A stretch of 7,399 bases of DNA from assembly GCA_937871685.1 (NCBI GenBank), contig CALMOL010000455.1:1-7399 (forward strand), in the 5' to 3' direction. This stretch comes from an uncultured Verrucomicrobiota bacterium (GTDB lineage Bacteria > Verrucomicrobiota > Verrucomicrobiia > Chthoniobacterales > SZAS-18). Under the pieces are notes generated by a model, which saw only the letters and a program-made list of their open reading frames with translations, ran no database searches and had not been told where the DNA came from. Below, piece after piece: positions 5,795 to 7,399 of this stretch. The translations under genes and the position numbers were made by a program. The first letter of the stretch is position 1; each line of letters begins with the position of its first letter.

Positions 5795-7399
5795 TCACCC
5801 AACGGCGGTGGCCGGCAGGTGCGCCTCGATCTCCTCCGCAAGCTGGTCCTTTGAAAAGGGCTTCGTGATGTTATCGGTGGCCCCCAGCTCGCGCGCTTGC
5901 TGCCGGTGCTTGTCGGCGGCGCGGGAGGTGACCACCAGCACGGGCAGGTCATGGGTCGACGCGTCGGCGCGGATGGCGGCGAGCAGGTCGAAGCCGTGCA
6001 TGCGCGGCATCTCCAGGTCGGTGAGCACGATGGAATACTTGTTGCGCCGGAGCTTCTCGAGCGCGGCCACGCCATCGGCCGCGGTGTCCGTGCGCCAGCC
6101 GAGCTCGCCGACGTATTTCTCGGCGACCTTCCGGATGGAAAGCGAGTCGTCCACGATGAGCACGGGGGGCAGCGAGCGGCGGTCCGGCCCGGCGGGCGCG
6201 GCGGCCGGCGGCGCGGCTTCCTCGCGGGGATGCGCCGTGGCATCGGCCAGGACGAGGGCGACGAGGCCGCGCTTCTCCAGGAGGCCCTGCGCGATGGAGG
6301 GCACGTCGAGCAGCAGGATCACGCGGCCGTCCGGGCCGATGGTGCCGCCGGCGAGGAGCGGGTGGCCGGCGAAGACGGGGCCGAGCGACTTCACCACGAT
6401 GTCGGCGCGGCCGAGGTTCCGGTCGGCGCCGAACGCGATGAACTGGTCGGCCAGCTGCACAATGACGGCCTGGCGCTCGGCGCCGGGCAGGCGATCGGTG
6501 GCAGGCGGCGCGCCGAGGAGGGCGTCGAGGCGCACGAAGGGCACGCGCCGCTCGCCGACGGCCATCTCCTCCACGCCGTCCTCGCGGCGGGAAACGTCGC
6601 TGGGATTCCAGACGACGACGCGCTCGAGGAAGTTCGCCGGGAGGGCGTAGGTCTCGGCGCCGACGCCGAGGAGGACGGCTTGGTTGACCGAGAGGGTGAC
6701 CGGCAGGCGCAGCGTGACCGTGCAGCCCTGGCCGGCGCGGGACTTGATCTCGATGGTGCCGTTGAGCCGGGCGACCTCGCGGCGCACCACGTCCATGCCG
6801 ATGCCGCGGCCGGAGACATCGGTGACCTGGCGCGCGGTGGAGAAGCCGGGCTGGAAGATGAAGTTGACGAGGCGGGACTCGTCCACCTCGGCGTCCGGCG
6901 CGAGCAGGCCGCGCTCGACGGCCCGCCGGCGGATGGCGCCGAGGTCCAGGCCCCCGCCATCGTCCTCCAGCTCGAGGATGACCTGGCCGGCGCGCTGCGA
7001 GGCGCGCATGGTCACGGTGCCCTCGGCGGCCTTGCGGCGGGTGGAGCGCACGTCGCCGTCCTCCACGCCGTGGGAAACGGCGTTGCGCACGAGGTGGAGC
7101 AGCGGCTGGAAGATCTGGTCGATGATGACGCGGTCGAGCCGCGTGTTGCCGCCCTGCGTCGCCCAGCGGACGGCCTTGGCCTCGCGCTCGGCGGTATCGG
7201 CGGCCACGCGGCCGAGGCGGCGGAAGAGGGCCTCGAGCGGCGAGAGGCGGACCTGCGTGACGATGTCCTGCAGGCGGTTGGCCGTGCGCGAGAAGCGGTC
7301 GGTCTCGTCGTTGAAGGAGGTGATGAAGCCGCCGGACTGGGAGATGATCTCGTTGGCGTCGTTGCCGATCTCGACGAGGGCGCGGCAGAGGATGTTGAG
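5795..7399 (-). CDS. cheA: Hybrid CheA histidine kinase with C-terminal receiver domain (5' partial)
   Basis: The last 534 codons of a CheA-type kinase that phosphorylates response regulators in a chemosensory array. In visible residues, 1-70 are the end of the dimerisation domain (VTQVRLSPLEALFRRLGR). The ATPase domain follows with its N box (LLHLVRNAVSHGVE, Asn at 106), G1 box (DDGGGLD, from 146), F box (FIFQPGFST) and G2 box (SGRGIGMDVV). Residues about 234-374 are the CheW-like domain (SVNQAVLLGVGAETYALP). After a Pro/Ala linker, residues about 412-529 form a receiver with all key residues: the Asp417-Asp418 pair (LIVDDS), phospho-acceptor Asp461 (VLTDLEMP), Thr491 (VVTSR) and Lys513 (ITKPF). 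The Hpt domain with the phosphorylated His lies outside the window. CheA-REC fusions are known from FrzE, PixL and ChpA-like systems; the attached receiver often serves as phosphate sink or regulator. The reading frame is unbroken to the window edge, so the GTG at 7207 is internal. Confidence 0.95.
   Translation of the reverse strand, partial: LNILCRALVEIGNDANEIISQSGGFITSFNDETDRFSRTANRLQDIVTQVRLSPLEALFRRLGRVAADTAEREAKAVRWATQGGNTRLDRVIIDQIFQPLLHLVRNAVSHGVEDGDVRSTRRKAAEGTVTMRASQRAGQVILELEDDGGGLDLGAIRRRAVERGLLAPDAEVDESRLVNFIFQPGFSTARQVTDVSGRGIGMDVVRREVARLNGTIEIKSRAGQGCTVTLRLPVTLSVNQAVLLGVGAETYALPANFLERVVVWNPSDVSRREDGVEEMAVGERRVPFVRLDALLGAPPATDRLPGAERQAVIVQLADQFIAFGADRNLGRADIVVKSLGPVFAGHPLLAGGTIGPDGRVILLLDVPSIAQGLLEKRGLVALVLADATAHPREEAAPPAAAPAGPDRRSLPPVLIVDDSLSIRKVAEKYVGELGWRTDTAADGVAALEKLRRNKYSIVLTDLEMPRMHGFDLLAAIRADASTHDLPVLVVTSRAADKHRQQARELGATDNITKPFSKDQLAEEIEAHLPATAVG

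Noticed and set aside
5204..6650. Plus-strand open frames opposite the DUF4388 and cheA genes
   Set aside because: They are shadows of well-supported genes on the minus strand.

Overview
The window is 7.4 kb of GC-rich bacterial DNA. The lineage is inferred, not proven. The Rhs core wording (RDPIEEEGGLNLYGF), a 'CACGAAGGACACGAAG' inverted repeat, the long-tailed WYL regulator and the small LSxxER…DDT hypothetical protein all recall Verrucomicrobia (PVC group, perhaps Opitutaceae-like). Most genes lack a clear Shine-Dalgarno sequence.

Layout. (1) 1-1303, + strand: the 3' end of an Rhs/YD-repeat polymorphic toxin with a probable PD-(D/E)XK nuclease tip. Its stop overlaps the start of an unrecognised 199-aa gene, the likely cognate immunity protein. 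This pair looks visibly less GC-rich than the rest. (2) 1304-2730: an accessory junk zone with no intact gene. It holds about 580 bp of very GC-rich DNA that is open in several frames but not protein-like. A decayed REP-associated tyrosine transposase (RAYT) follows, with a lost start codon, a frameshift and a missing catalytic Tyr region, accompanied by hairpins and an 85-bp inverted-repeat element. (3) 2731-4570: a WYL-domain transcriptional regulator (- strand) divergent from a 204-aa cytosolic hypothetical protein (+ strand). The 151-bp gap between them contains a 9-bp inverted repeat, and a terminator follows the + gene. (4) 4650-5161: gene-free DNA with a 71-bp inverted repeat. (5) 5162-7399, - strand: the end of a chemosensory operon. 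A CheA histidine kinase with a C-terminal receiver domain (5' end outside the window) is followed 36 bp later by a DUF4388 (PATAN) protein, then by an intrinsic terminator.

How it fits together. The Rhs pair is a contact-dependent competition module of which only the toxin tip and immunity gene are visible. The RAYT relic and hairpins mark past mobile-element activity beside it. The CheA-REC/DUF4388 pair is probably core signalling, and the phospho-relay inside the hybrid kinase appears intact. The strongest candidate for something undescribed is the Rhs toxin tip with its orphan immunity gene.
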